A program made the translations under genes and the position numbers. Shown one piece after another: positions 17,041 through 25,558 of a stretch of DNA of 64,000 bases. Source of the stretch: Rhizobiaceae bacterium (GTDB taxonomy: Bacteria > Pseudomonadota > Alphaproteobacteria > Rhizobiales > Rhizobiaceae); contig JAIXTO010000042.1 of NCBI GenBank assembly GCA_027483885.1, positions 18,073 to 82,072 of the forward strand, read 5' to 3'. Every line of letters starts with the position of its first letter. Positions within the stretch are counted from its first letter, which is position 1. Below the pieces are notes generated by a model that worked only from the letters and a program-made list of their open reading frames with translations, had not been told where the DNA came from and searched no databases.

Positions 17041-17838
17041 ATGATCGACACTGACACCTACCGCGTCAGGATGACCGGTATTTCCAAACGTTATGGCACG
17101 ATGCAGTCGCTTGACGACGCGTCGCTCAGCCTGAAACCCGGCGAAGTGCTGGGTCTGGTCGGCGATAACGGCGCCGGTAAATCCACCCTGAGCAAGGTGC
17201 TCTCAGGCGCGGTCATTCCGGATGCCGGCACAATCGAGATCGACGGCAAGCCGGTGTCCTTCACGTCGCCGGCGGATGCGCGGGCCGCCCATGTGGAAAT
17301 GGTCTACCAGGACTTGGCCCTCTGCGACACGGTGGATGTGGCGGGCAATCTCTTTCTCGGCCGCGAGCCGAAATGGCGGCTGGGCGGCATTCCCATGCTT
17401 GATAAGAAAACCATGCATGCCCGCGCCCGCACCATGCTCTCCAACCTCGGCATCGTCATTCCCGATACGCGCATGAAGGTGGAAAACCTCTCGGGCGGGC
17501 AGCGCCAGTCGATTGCGATTGGCCGCGCCACCTCGTTCAACCCCTCCGTCCTCATCATGGATGAACCGACGGCCGCCCTTGCCGTGGCGGAAGTGGAGGC
17601 GGTGCTGGAACTGATCCGCACGGTGAGCGCCCAAGGCGTCAGTGTCATCCTCATCACGCACCGGCTGCAGGATCTGTTTCTCGTCTGCGACCGCATCCAG
17701 GTGATGTACGAAGGTCGAAACGTTGCCGAACGGCGCATCGAGGACACCAGCATCGAAGAGGTGGTCAATCTGATCGTCGGACGAAAGTTTTCCGCCCGTT
17801 CCGCCGGGCGCGCTGCAGATGAAGGCGTTTTCGCATGA
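17041..17838 (+). CDS. Sugar ABC transporter ATP-binding protein, single-domain (FrcA-like)
   Basis: 265 residues with one nucleotide-binding domain: Walker A GLVGDNGAGKST, signature LSGGQRQSIAIGRA, Walker B VLIMDEPTAALAVAEVEAV, switch His in LITHRLQDL. Most CUT2 ATPases are double-length; the single-domain form resembles the fructose transporter FrcA of rhizobia and acts as a homodimer. ATG 17041 has GCAAGG about 10 nt upstream; ATG 17032 is an alternative. The end overlaps the permease start by 4 nt. Confidence 0.9.
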   Translation: MIDTDTYRVRMTGISKRYGTMQSLDDASLSLKPGEVLGLVGDNGAGKSTLSKVLSGAVIPDAGTIEIDGKPVSFTSPADARAAHVEMVYQDLALCDTVDVAGNLFLGREPKWRLGGIPMLDKKTMHARARTMLSNLGIVIPDTRMKVENLSGGQRQSIAIGRATSFNPSVLIMDEPTAALAVAEVEAVLELIRTVSAQGVSVILITHRLQDLFLVCDRIQVMYEGRNVAERRIEDTSIEEVVNLIVGRKFSARSAGRAADEGVFA

Positions 17839-18848
17839 CCGTGCCGCACTCCCACGCCAACCCCTCGCACCCGCCGCGCCTGCGCAAGGCGCGCCTCATA
17901 GACCGGGCCATCGCCAATGGCGGCATCGTGTCGATCGCGCTGTTTTTCCTCGTCGTCTGCATCATCTTCAGCGTCTACACGAATGCCTTCCTGACCGCGC
18001 CGAACCTCCTCAACATCATCCGCCAGTCGGCACCGCTGCTGATCGTGGCAGCCGCGATGACCTTCGTCATCACCACCGGCGGTATCGATCTCTCCGTCGG
18101 CTCGGTTCTGGCGCTCTCGGCCACGCTGTCGGCGGCGTCCTTGCAGGCCGGAATTCCCTGGCCCCTCACCATTCTGCTGATGCTCGGTCTTGGCGCGCTG
18201 ACCGGTGTCATCCAGGGCTATTTCATAGCCTATGAGCGCATCCCCTCCTTCATCGTGACGCTTGCCGGTCTGTCGGTCATCCGGGGGCTCGCGCTGCTGA
18301 TCACCGGCGGTTATTCCATTCCGGTCGAACCGTCGAGCCCGTTTACCGCAATCGGCCGTGCCTGGATCCTCGGCGTGCCGGCTCCGGCGCTGATTGCCAT
18401 CGTTATTCTCATTGCCGCCTTCGTCACCTTCAACGAAACGCCTTTTGGCCGTTACGTGACCGGCATCGGCGCCAATGCCGAGGCGGTGCGCAGGGCAGGG
18501 GTCAATACCCGCGTGGTGACTCTCTGCGTCTACGTCATCTCCGGCATGGCGGCGGCAACCGCCGGCATCATTCTGGCCGCCCGCCTCGGCTCCGGTTCTT
18601 CCAATGCCGGACAGGGCTTTGAGCTGGATGTGATCGCGGCCGTGGTTCTCGGCGGGACGAGCCTGTTTGGCGGACGCGGCACCGTTGTCGGCACCGTGCT
18701 TGGCGCACTGACGGTTGCCGTCATCGCCAACGGCCTCATTCTCTCGCACATGTCGCCCTTCTTCACGCCCATCGTGACGGGCCTCATCATTCTCGTCGCC
18801 ATCTGGCTGAACTTCCGCCTGTTCAAGGGCGGCGCACGGAGCCGTTGA
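17835..18848 (+). CDS. Sugar ABC transporter permease (RbsC-like)
   Basis: 337-residue CUT2 permease with multiple membrane segments (IVSIALFFLVVCIIFSVYTNAF...) and the family motifs TTGGIDLSVGSVLALSA and AVVLGGTSLFGGRGTVVGTVLGAL. It forms the membrane channel for the binding protein at 16013 and ATPase at 17041. Start overlaps the ATPase stop (ATGA). Confidence 0.93.
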   Translation: MTVPHSHANPSHPPRLRKARLIDRAIANGGIVSIALFFLVVCIIFSVYTNAFLTAPNLLNIIRQSAPLLIVAAAMTFVITTGGIDLSVGSVLALSATLSAASLQAGIPWPLTILLMLGLGALTGVIQGYFIAYERIPSFIVTLAGLSVIRGLALLITGGYSIPVEPSSPFTAIGRAWILGVPAPALIAIVILIAAFVTFNETPFGRYVTGIGANAEAVRRAGVNTRVVTLCVYVISGMAAATAGIILAARLGSGSSNAGQGFELDVIAAVVLGGTSLFGGRGTVVGTVLGALTVAVIANGLILSHMSPFFTPIVTGLIILVAIWLNFRLFKGGARSR

Positions 18849-18851
18849 TCC

Positions 18852-19943
18852 ATGATGGACCATCTCTTCAAGGACGAACCGCAGCCCCGCCACCCGATCG
18901 GCGTGCGCTCGGGCACCGTGATGACGGTGCTCGGACCGGTGCCCATTGCCTACATGGGCGTGACGCTGATGCACGAGCACATCTTTCTCGATGGCGCGAC
19001 CTCGTGGAAATGCCCGTGCCATCCGGATGAGCGGGCGATTGCCGAACAGCCGGTCAATATCGAGATCATCGGCGAGTTGCGGATGAACCCCTATATGAAC
19101 CGCGACAATGTTTCGCTGGATGATGGCGATCTCGCTCTGTCCGAGTTGAAGCGGTTTCAGGCGCTCGGCGGCCATACGGTGGTGGAAACCACCAATTTCG
19201 GCATTGGCCGCAATGCCGAGCAGTTGCATCGTGTCGCCCGCATGTCCGGCTTGAAGATCGTCATGGGCACCGGTTTTTATCTGGAGCATACCCATCCCGA
19301 ATGGCTGAAAGCCATGGATGTGGACGCGGTGACGCAGTTCATCGTCGATGATGTCGGCGGTGGCGAAACGCAGCCGGCAATCATGGCCGGTATCATTGGC
19401 GAAGTGGGCGTCAGCAAGGATTTCACCGCGGAAGAGCAGAAGTCGCTGCGCGCGTCGGCGCGTGCCTCGCGCATCACCGGCCTGCCGCTCTCCATCCATC
19501 TGCCGGGCTGGGAGCGGCTTGCCCACCGCGTGCTCGACATGATCGAGGAGGAGGGGGCAGATCTGAGGCATACCGTGCTCTGCCACATGAACCCCAGCCA
19601 CAACGACCTGCCCTACCAGAAGAGCCTGGCCGAACGCGGCGCCTTTCTCGAATACGACATGATCGGCATGGATTATTATTATGCCGACCAGAACGCGCAG
19701 TCTCCTTCCGACGAGGAAAACGCCCGCGCCATCGCAAGCCTCGTGGAAGCAGGCTATTGCGACCGTCTTCTGCTGTCGCAGGACGTGTTCCTGAAGATCA
19801 TGCTGACCCGTTATGGCGGCTTCGGTTACGGCTATATCCTGAAGCATTTCCTGCCGCGGCTGAAGCGGCACGGCATGACGCAGGAGGCCATCGACCGGAT
19901 GCTCATCGACAACCCCAAATCCGTGTTTTCCGCCGGCGCCTGA
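18852..19943 (+). CDS. Phosphotriesterase-family (PTE) metal hydrolase, probable lactonase/esterase
   Basis: 363 residues, amidohydrolase TIM barrel. Metal ligands visible: HxH at residues 41-43 (LMHEHIFLD), a Glu in GIIGEVGVSKDF at the place where classic PTE has carboxylated Lys, His in LPLSIHLPG, His in TVLCHMNPSH, and Asp in LLLSQDVFLK. The Glu variant occurs in the E. coli Php-like branch. These enzymes open sugar or homoserine-type lactones or hydrolyse phospho-esters. It begins 3 nt after the permease stop. Here it may hydrolyse the imported compound or a lactone made from it. Confidence 0.88.
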   Translation: MMDHLFKDEPQPRHPIGVRSGTVMTVLGPVPIAYMGVTLMHEHIFLDGATSWKCPCHPDERAIAEQPVNIEIIGELRMNPYMNRDNVSLDDGDLALSELKRFQALGGHTVVETTNFGIGRNAEQLHRVARMSGLKIVMGTGFYLEHTHPEWLKAMDVDAVTQFIVDDVGGGETQPAIMAGIIGEVGVSKDFTAEEQKSLRASARASRITGLPLSIHLPGWERLAHRVLDMIEEEGADLRHTVLCHMNPSHNDLPYQKSLAERGAFLEYDMIGMDYYYADQNAQSPSDEENARAIASLVEAGYCDRLLLSQDVFLKIMLTRYGGFGYGYILKHFLPRLKRHGMTQEAIDRMLIDNPKSVFSAGA

Positions 19944-19976
19944 CGGCCCGGTGCGACCAATTTTGCAGGAGCAGAC

Positions 19977-20747
19977 ATGACCAAGAAAAAAGTTCTTCTC
20001 GCCGGTGAATCCTGGGTCTCCACCGCAACCCATATCAAGGGTTTTGACCAGTTTCCGACCGTCACCTACCACACCGGCGCCGACGAACTGTTAAAGGCGC
20101 TGAAGGCGAGCGAATTCGACGTGACCTTCATGCCCGCCCATGAAGCACAGCGCGATTTTCCCCAGACGATCGAAGCGCTCGACGAATACGCCGCCATCAT
20201 CCTCTCCGATATCGGCGCCAACACGCTGCTTCTGCATCCCGATACCTGGATCCATTCCAAGCGCACGCCGAACCGCCTGAAACTCCTGAAGCAGTATGTG
20301 GAAAACGGCGGCGCACTTTTGATGTTCGGCGGCTACTACAGCTTCCAGGGCATCAATGGCGGCGCGCGTTTCCACAAGACACCCATCGAGGAGATCCTGC
20401 CGGTTACTTGCCTCTCCGCTGACGACCGCGTCGAGGTGCCGGAAGGTTTTAACCCGGTGGTGACGGCAACGGAGCCGCATCCGATCCTTTCAGGGCTTGG
20501 CGCCGACTGGCCTTATCTTCTCGGCTTCAACGAGGTTGTGGCCAAGGCAGACGCGCAGGTTCTCGCAACGGTCTCGTCCGAATACGGCTCGCTGCCGCTT
20601 CTCGTCACCGGAACCTTCGGCAAGGGCCGCACGCTCGCCTGGACCTCCGATGTCGGCCCCCATTGGCTGCCGCCGGAATTCATTGCCTGGGACGGCTACA
20701 AGACCCTGTTTGAGCAGATGCTGGCCTGGGCCACGGCGAAAGACTGA
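19977..20747 (+). CDS. GATase1-like protein (DUF1355/ThuA-like class I glutamine-amidotransferase fold)
   Basis: 256 residues, preceded by AGGAG. Recognisable as the putative glutamine-amidotransferase family often called cytoplasmic protein in enterobacteria: opening KKVLLAGESWVSTATHIKGFDQF, SDIGANTLLLHPDTW, FGGYYSFQGINGGARFH and ILSGLG-like segments. No catalytic Cys in a nucleophile-elbow GxCxG context is evident; the equivalent strand ends in FGGYYSF. Function of the family is unknown to me. In this operon it lies between the PTE and the sugar kinase, so a role as isomerase, hydrolase or ligand-binding protein on the same pathway is inferred. Confidence 0.8.
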   Translation: MTKKKVLLAGESWVSTATHIKGFDQFPTVTYHTGADELLKALKASEFDVTFMPAHEAQRDFPQTIEALDEYAAIILSDIGANTLLLHPDTWIHSKRTPNRLKLLKQYVENGGALLMFGGYYSFQGINGGARFHKTPIEEILPVTCLSADDRVEVPEGFNPVVTATEPHPILSGLGADWPYLLGFNEVVAKADAQVLATVSSEYGSLPLLVTGTFGKGRTLAWTSDVGPHWLPPEFIAWDGYKTLFEQMLAWATAKD

Positions 20748-20754
20748 AGATACC

Positions 20755-21663
20755 ATGCGCCTTCACGTCGTCGGCAATATCTGCCTTGATACGACCTTCG
20801 GACTGCCGCACCTGCCGCAGCCGGGGGAAACCGTCAATGGCAAGCTGACGGCGGAAGGGCTGGGCGGCAAGGGCGCCAATCAGGCGGTCGCGGCCGCCCG
20901 CGTCGGCGCCGATATCAGGTTTCATGCCGCAATCGGATCTGATGCGGTTGCGGAACAGCTGATTGAAACGCTGGAGCAGGACCTTTCGGCGCAATATCTG
21001 GTGCGAACAGAAAATGCCACCGACCGCTCGACCATTCTGGTGGATCAGGCGGGGGAAAATGTCGTGATCAGCGCCGTTGCCTGCGCCACCGCATTTGATC
21101 CACGCGCAAACCTTGCTCCCCATTTGAGGGCAGGCGATACGCTGCTGATGCAGGGCAATCTTTCGCCGGAGGTCACGCAAGCCTGCCTTGCCCATGCCAA
21201 ACGCTGCGGCCTCTACACGATCTTCAACCCGAGCCCGCTCGGTCAGCAGGTGGACATCGATTTTTCCTCCGTCGACCTCTTGATTGCCAACAGGACGGAG
21301 GCAGCAACACTGGCCGCCACGCCTGACATGGCAGAAGCCATTGCAAAACTGGTTCAGCTCGGCGCGACAGGTGTCATCGTCACGCTCGGCGCCGACGGCT
21401 GCCTGGTTCAGGAAACGGCAGACGCCGCGCCGCTGCATATTGCCGGGTTAACGGTTGAAGCACGCGACACGAGCGGGGCCGGCGATTGTTTTGCCGGCAC
21501 GGTTGCCGGTCTTCTGGCGCTTGGAAAACCGTTGACGCCGGCCATCGCGGTCGCCATGGAGGCGGCAGCCCTTGCCGTGTGCCGGCCCGGAACCGTGGCA
21601 TCCTTTCCGTCCAGAGCGGAATTTGCCGTCCTTCTCACCAAATTCGAACTGGAACACCCATGA
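20755..21663 (+). CDS. PfkB-family carbohydrate/nucleoside kinase
   Basis: 302 residues (the track start 20497 is inside the previous gene; ATG 20755 gives MRLHVVGNICLDTTFGLPHLP, the usual start). Signature 1 is GGKGANQAVAAARVGADIRF and signature 2 is ARDTSGAGDCFAGTVAGLLAL, containing the catalytic Asp. It should phosphorylate a sugar or nucleoside-like hydroxyl with ATP. It probably acts after import and hydrolysis and before the BtpA protein. Confidence 0.92.
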   Translation: MRLHVVGNICLDTTFGLPHLPQPGETVNGKLTAEGLGGKGANQAVAAARVGADIRFHAAIGSDAVAEQLIETLEQDLSAQYLVRTENATDRSTILVDQAGENVVISAVACATAFDPRANLAPHLRAGDTLLMQGNLSPEVTQACLAHAKRCGLYTIFNPSPLGQQVDIDFSSVDLLIANRTEAATLAATPDMAEAIAKLVQLGATGVIVTLGADGCLVQETADAAPLHIAGLTVEARDTSGAGDCFAGTVAGLLALGKPLTPAIAVAMEAAALAVCRPGTVASFPSRAEFAVLLTKFELEHP

Positions 21664-22502
21664 GTGACACCACGAAATCCATTGGACAGGTTTCAGGCGA
21701 TGCCCTGATCGACCTTTTTGGCCGCGACAAGGCCATCATCGGCGTCGTGCATCTGGCGCCTCTTCCCGGTGCGCCGCGTTATGACGGCGAGGCCGTCGAG
21801 ACCATCTACCAGCGCGGACTGGACGATGCGCGCGCCTATCTCGGCGGCGGCTGCGATGCCGTGATCATCGAAAACCACGGCGATATTCCTTTTGCAAAGC
21901 CCGATGATATCGGCCACGAGACCTCTGCCCTCATGGCTGTCGTCTCCGACCGTATCCGTCGCGAACTTGGTCGCCCGATCGGCATCAACGTGCTCGCCAA
22001 TGCCGCCATTCCGGCCCTTGCCATTGCAACGGCGTCCTGCGCCGGTTTCGTGCGGGTCAACCAGTGGGCCAATGCCTATGTGGCAAATGAGGGCTTCATT
22101 GAAGGCGAGGCGGCCCGCGCCATGCGCTACCGCGCGCATCTGCGGGCCAAGGGCATCCGCATCTTTGCCGATGCACATGTCAAGCACGGCGCCCACGCCA
22201 TCGTCTCTGATCGGCCCGTCGAGGAACAGGTGAAGGATCTCGTCTTCTTCGATGCCGATGTAGTGATTGCCACCGGCCAGAGGACCGGGCATGCCGCCGA
22301 TCTCGGTTATATCGGCATGATCAGAAAGGCCGCCGGCCTTCCGACACTGGTTGGCAGCGGCGTAACGCCCGACAACGTCAACGAGATCCTTGAGGTCGCA
22401 GACGGCGTGATCGTGGCCAGCTCGCTGAAATACGACGGTGTCTGGTGGAATGCGGTGGAGCCGCAGCGCGTGAAGGACTTTATCGCGGGCATTCGCCGAT
22501 GA
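21660..22502 (+). CDS. BtpA/SgcQ-family TIM-barrel protein
   Basis: 280 residues; ATG 21660 overlaps the kinase stop by 4 nt (track start 21486 is an extension into the kinase). Family signature IIGVVHLAPLPGAPRY at the first strand, then GGCDAVIIENHGDIPF, GINVLANAAIPALAIA and LVGSGVTPDNVNEILEVADG, the last a phosphate-binding loop style. BtpA was named for photosystem I assembly in cyanobacteria, but bacterial homologues such as SgcQ sit in sugar operons and are presumed phospho-sugar enzymes. A kinase product as substrate fits here. Confidence 0.88.
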   Translation: MSDTTKSIGQVSGDALIDLFGRDKAIIGVVHLAPLPGAPRYDGEAVETIYQRGLDDARAYLGGGCDAVIIENHGDIPFAKPDDIGHETSALMAVVSDRIRRELGRPIGINVLANAAIPALAIATASCAGFVRVNQWANAYVANEGFIEGEAARAMRYRAHLRAKGIRIFADAHVKHGAHAIVSDRPVEEQVKDLVFFDADVVIATGQRTGHAADLGYIGMIRKAAGLPTLVGSGVTPDNVNEILEVADGVIVASSLKYDGVWWNAVEPQRVKDFIAGIRR

Positions 22503-23797
22503 CCATCACGCCGACAGTCGATGGATCAAGGCTGTTGCGACGTCTTGCCCAGTTCGCCTCCATCGGCGCAACGCCGGGCGGCGGTGTCAACCGGCAGGCG
22601 CTGAGCATCGAGGATCGCAAGGCGCGCCGGCTTCTGGCAGACCTTGCGGGCGCGCGGGGCTTTCTCGTCTATCAGGATGCGGCGGCAAACCTCTTTATCC
22701 AGCGGCCGGGCCGGCAGCCCGATCTTGCGCCGCTTCTCATCGGCAGCCATCTCGACAGCCAGCCCGGTGGCGGAAAATACGACGGCGCGCTCGGCACGCT
22801 CTCGGCCTTCGAGGTGCTGGAAGCCTTGGACGATGCCGGCGTCACCACCGAGCGGACGGTGGAGGTGGTGGCCTGGACGAACGAGGAAGGTAGCCGCTTT
22901 TCGCCCGGCTGCATGGGCTCCATGGCCTTCGTTGCCGCATCGCTGCCCGATGAATGGCTTGACATGACCGGCGCTGATGGCGCGCCGTTTTCAGCCGAAC
23001 TGTCCGCCACGCTTGCCGCCCTGCCCGATGCAGAATTGCGCCCGCTCGGCCATGCCGTGTCCGCCTATGTCGAACTGCACATCGAGCAGGGACCGATCCT
23101 CGAGCGCAGTGGCGTCGCCATCGGCATCGTGACGGCCGTGCAGGGCACCAAGTGGCTGGACATCTGCTTTACCGGCGAGGCCGCCCATGCCGGAACGACG
23201 CCGCTTCAATACCGAAGAGATCCGATGGCAGCCGCCGTGCAGGCGATCGCCGCATTGCAGGCATCGGTGATGCAAGGCGATGCGCTCGCCCGCCTCACCG
23301 TCGGCCGCATCGCCGTCGAGCCGGGCTCGATCAATGTCATTGCCCGCGAAGTCCGCTTGACCGTCGATATCCGCCATCCGGAGGCCGACAAACTTCAAGC
23401 CATGCTGCAGGTCGTCAACGCCCACTGCGCGGCAGCTGCTGAAGGGCAGGGCTGCACCGTGACCCTGACCGAACGCTTCGACATGCCGCCCGGCCGCTTT
23501 GACGAGGGCGTGATCGAGGCTATCTCAGAGGCCTGCAGAAGCTGCGGCATCACCTCCATGCCGATGGTATCGGGCGCGTTTCACGATGCCCTGTTTCTCG
23601 CCCGCGTGGCCCCATCCGCCATGATCTTCGTGCCCTGCCGGGATGGCATCAGCCACAATGAAGCGGAATTCGTGCCCGATGAAAACGTGATCCTCGGCGC
23701 AACGGCGCTGTTGCATTCCACAGTTCGCCTGAGTGCTGCACGCGCATCTGGAAAGGGTTTTTCGCAAATTTGGGCAACAGATGCCGGGCCCTGCTGA
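22499..23797 (+). CDS. M20-family hydrolase, N-carbamoyl-L-amino-acid hydrolase/allantoate-amidohydrolase-like
   Basis: 432 residues; ATG 22499 overlaps the BtpA stop. Metal and substrate motifs: GSHLDSQPGGGKYDGALG, WTNEEGSRFSPGCMGS, LHIEQGPILE and a GTTPLQYRRDPMAAA lid segment. These match the HyuC/AmaB/AllC branch that removes carbamoyl or ureido groups with a two-metal site. Its position last in a sugar kinase operon suggests the substrate carries an amide or ureido group attached to a sugar-like part. Confidence 0.9.
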   Translation: MTITPTVDGSRLLRRLAQFASIGATPGGGVNRQALSIEDRKARRLLADLAGARGFLVYQDAAANLFIQRPGRQPDLAPLLIGSHLDSQPGGGKYDGALGTLSAFEVLEALDDAGVTTERTVEVVAWTNEEGSRFSPGCMGSMAFVAASLPDEWLDMTGADGAPFSAELSATLAALPDAELRPLGHAVSAYVELHIEQGPILERSGVAIGIVTAVQGTKWLDICFTGEAAHAGTTPLQYRRDPMAAAVQAIAALQASVMQGDALARLTVGRIAVEPGSINVIAREVRLTVDIRHPEADKLQAMLQVVNAHCAAAAEGQGCTVTLTERFDMPPGRFDEGVIEAISEACRSCGITSMPMVSGAFHDALFLARVAPSAMIFVPCRDGISHNEAEFVPDENVILGATALLHSTVRLSAARASGKGFSQIWATDAGPC

Positions 23798-23805
23798 GGG
23801 CCTTT
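23787..23805 (+). terminator. Short hairpin overlapping the end of the M20 gene, possible weak terminator
   Basis: GGCCCT-GCTG-AGGGCC followed by TTTCGG. The stem includes the stop codon. The T-run is short, so efficiency is uncertain. Confidence 0.35.
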
Positions 23806-24204
23806 CGGGCAGTGAGAATTGCGCAACCGGCCGAGAAACAAGCAGGGTGAACCGATGGCTCGCGTGGCCGATTGCCACTCGGCGGTCGTGCATCTGATTG
23901 GCGCTGGCGCTTTTCGGCTTTCCCCGACCGTTCACATCGGTGCGCACGCCTGCGCTCCTTGTCCCAGCCTTCCCGCTCGTCCGGGCCGATCTGGTTGGGC
24001 CCGGCCAGCAAGGAGTGGTCGTGTGCCGGCACCGCTGCACAGCCGGCAACCGGAATAGGACGGCGCGGAGAAGACAGTCTCTCTCCGGAGATCACTCGCC
24101 ATCATGACCCGTTGCCAAAACGGCAATTGATTTTGCGAACATCGGCACTTCGTTGCAACGCCGCCATCTGCAATAACCAGGGGGCAGCTGCGGAGGTTGG
24201 ACGC
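23798..24204. other. 407-nt intergenic region without a recognised gene
   Basis: Overlapping ORFs exist on both strands (for example 23819-24058 plus and 23649-24095 minus), but their translations are Arg/Pro-rich, lack family features and have poor starts. A small hairpin TTGCC-AAAAC-GGCAA lies near 24114. The end contains the GGAGG ribosome site of the ferredoxin gene. I see no promoter I would defend. Confidence 0.5.
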
Positions 24205-24555
24205 ATGGCCTATGTCATTACGGATCCTTGTATCGATGTGAAGGACGGCGACTGCACGACGGCCTGTCCGGTGGATTGCATCTATGAAGGCGGACGGTCC
24301 TTCTACATTCATCCGGATGAATGCATCAATTGCGGCCTGTGCCTGTCGGTCTGTCCGGTCGATGCCATTCTCTTCGACGAGGACATAGCCGGGCATAAGC
24401 AGGCCTACATCGCGGCAAACCGCGAATTTTTCGGCCCTGATGTCACCGGGTGGGGAGCGCCGGGCGGCTGGGAGCGAGGGCGGACAAGCCCGTTGGATCA
24501 CCCGCTCATGGCAGCCTTTCCAGTGCGCAAGGCGACGACCATGACTGCCGGATAA
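24205..24555 (+). CDS. 7Fe-type ferredoxin (two iron-sulfur clusters)
   Basis: 116 residues; ATG 24205 has GGAGG 8 nt upstream. The N-terminal part (ITDPCIDVKDGDCTTACPVDCIYEGG) has the C-x7-C-x3-CP spacing of a 3Fe-4S site, followed by CINCGLCLSVCPVDAI for the 4Fe-4S cluster. The C-terminal extension (ADKPV-like WGAPGGWERGRTSPLDHP) is rich in Gly/Pro and of no known role. It is an electron carrier. No obvious partner oxygenase or reductase is adjacent; the nearest redox enzyme is the FAD oxidoreductase at 27489-28847, convergent. Confidence 0.9.
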   Translation: MAYVITDPCIDVKDGDCTTACPVDCIYEGGRSFYIHPDECINCGLCLSVCPVDAILFDEDIAGHKQAYIAANREFFGPDVTGWGAPGGWERGRTSPLDHPLMAAFPVRKATTMTAG

Positions 24556-24586
24556 GACCCTGTCGCGGACGCCGCGGCATGTGCCG

Positions 24587-25516
24587 TCACACGGTGCGTT
24601 TGGCGAGAGCTGTTGCAATCTTCAGGCTGAATTTTTCAAGGCCCTCGCTCAGGAAGTCCACCATCGTATTGGCGGCATGGGTCAGCTTGCGATGACGCGG
24701 CACGACGACGCCGACCTGCAGGTCTTTCAGGCGCGAACCGGCAATGGGGAGGGCGACGACCTCGCCTGCTTCCAGTTCCTGCAACAGGCCAAGAGGCGTG
24801 AAGAAGGCGACGCCGGCACCAGACAGGATCAGCGGTTTCAGCATCATCTGGCTGTTGGTCGACACGAAGCTGCGGCCGTTGCGCTCCAGCGCGCCCAGTT
24901 CGATCGAGATCATCGAACTCATGACATCGTTGTTGAGCTGCAGCAGAAGATTGAACTGGGCGCATTCCTGCAGGCTGACGGTCTTTTGTCGTGCCAGCGG
25001 GTGATGTCTGGCAACGATGGCCATCAACGGCATGCTGACACCCCGCACCATCGCGACATCGGCAGGACGGTCGACATCGAACGTGATGCCGATATCCACG
25101 TCGCCCTCGGCCAGGCGCTGGTAGATATTGTAGCTTTCGGCGCGGATGCGGAAATCCACGGCGGGATGGCGGCGGTGAAACTCGGCCACCTGTTCGGGGA
25201 GGAACTGCACGGCAAGACTGTCGAGGCATGCAATATGCACGCGGCCGGTCTTCTTGCCCTTGAGGTCGCCGAGATCTCCCTTCATCACGTCATAGCGCTG
25301 CAACGTTTCGCGCGCGTGGCGAAGCACCACCTCGCCGGCGGATGTCAGGCGCAGCCCATCGGAAAACCGCTCGAACACCGGCGTGCCGAGTTCGTCTTCC
25401 AGCTTCTTGATCTGGCGGCTGAGGGCAGAGGTTGCCACATGCAACTCCTCCGAAGCCTTGCGGATCGAGCCGGTGCGGGCAATCGTTGCGAAATATTTGA
25501 GAATGCTGGCGTGCAT
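24587..25516 (-). CDS. LysR-family transcriptional regulator
   Basis: 309 residues, start preceded by AAGGAAGG. N-terminal HTH is ILKYFATIARTGSIRKASEELHVATSALSRQIKKLEDELGTPVFERF; the rest is the two-lobed effector domain (GRVHIACLDSLAVQFLPEQV). It is the last gene after the crotonase, 42 nt away, of the operon read from 31582 leftwards. A T-N11-A palindrome upstream of that operon (31699-31713) is a candidate site. Confidence 0.92.
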   Translation of the reverse strand: MHASILKYFATIARTGSIRKASEELHVATSALSRQIKKLEDELGTPVFERFSDGLRLTSAGEVVLRHARETLQRYDVMKGDLGDLKGKKTGRVHIACLDSLAVQFLPEQVAEFHRRHPAVDFRIRAESYNIYQRLAEGDVDIGITFDVDRPADVAMVRGVSMPLMAIVARHHPLARQKTVSLQECAQFNLLLQLNNDVMSSMISIELGALERNGRSFVSTNSQMMLKPLILSGAGVAFFTPLGLLQELEAGEVVALPIAGSRLKDLQVGVVVPRHRKLTHAANTMVDFLSEGLEKFSLKIATALAKRTV

Positions 25517-25558
25517 CGGGCCTTCCTTGGGGTGTTTCGGCCCTCAATCTACAGAAAG

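Noticed and set aside
17304-20072. 922-residue minus-strand ORF
   Set aside because: Runs antisense through the ABC ATPase, permease and PTE genes, which have clear family motifs. Its translation is His/Asp/Arg-rich with no domain, a common shadow of high-GC codon bias.
23819-24058. 79-residue ORF between the M20 and ferredoxin genes
   Set aside because: Poor start context and Arg/Pro-rich translation without features; ORFs overlap it on both strands, typical of non-coding high-GC DNA.
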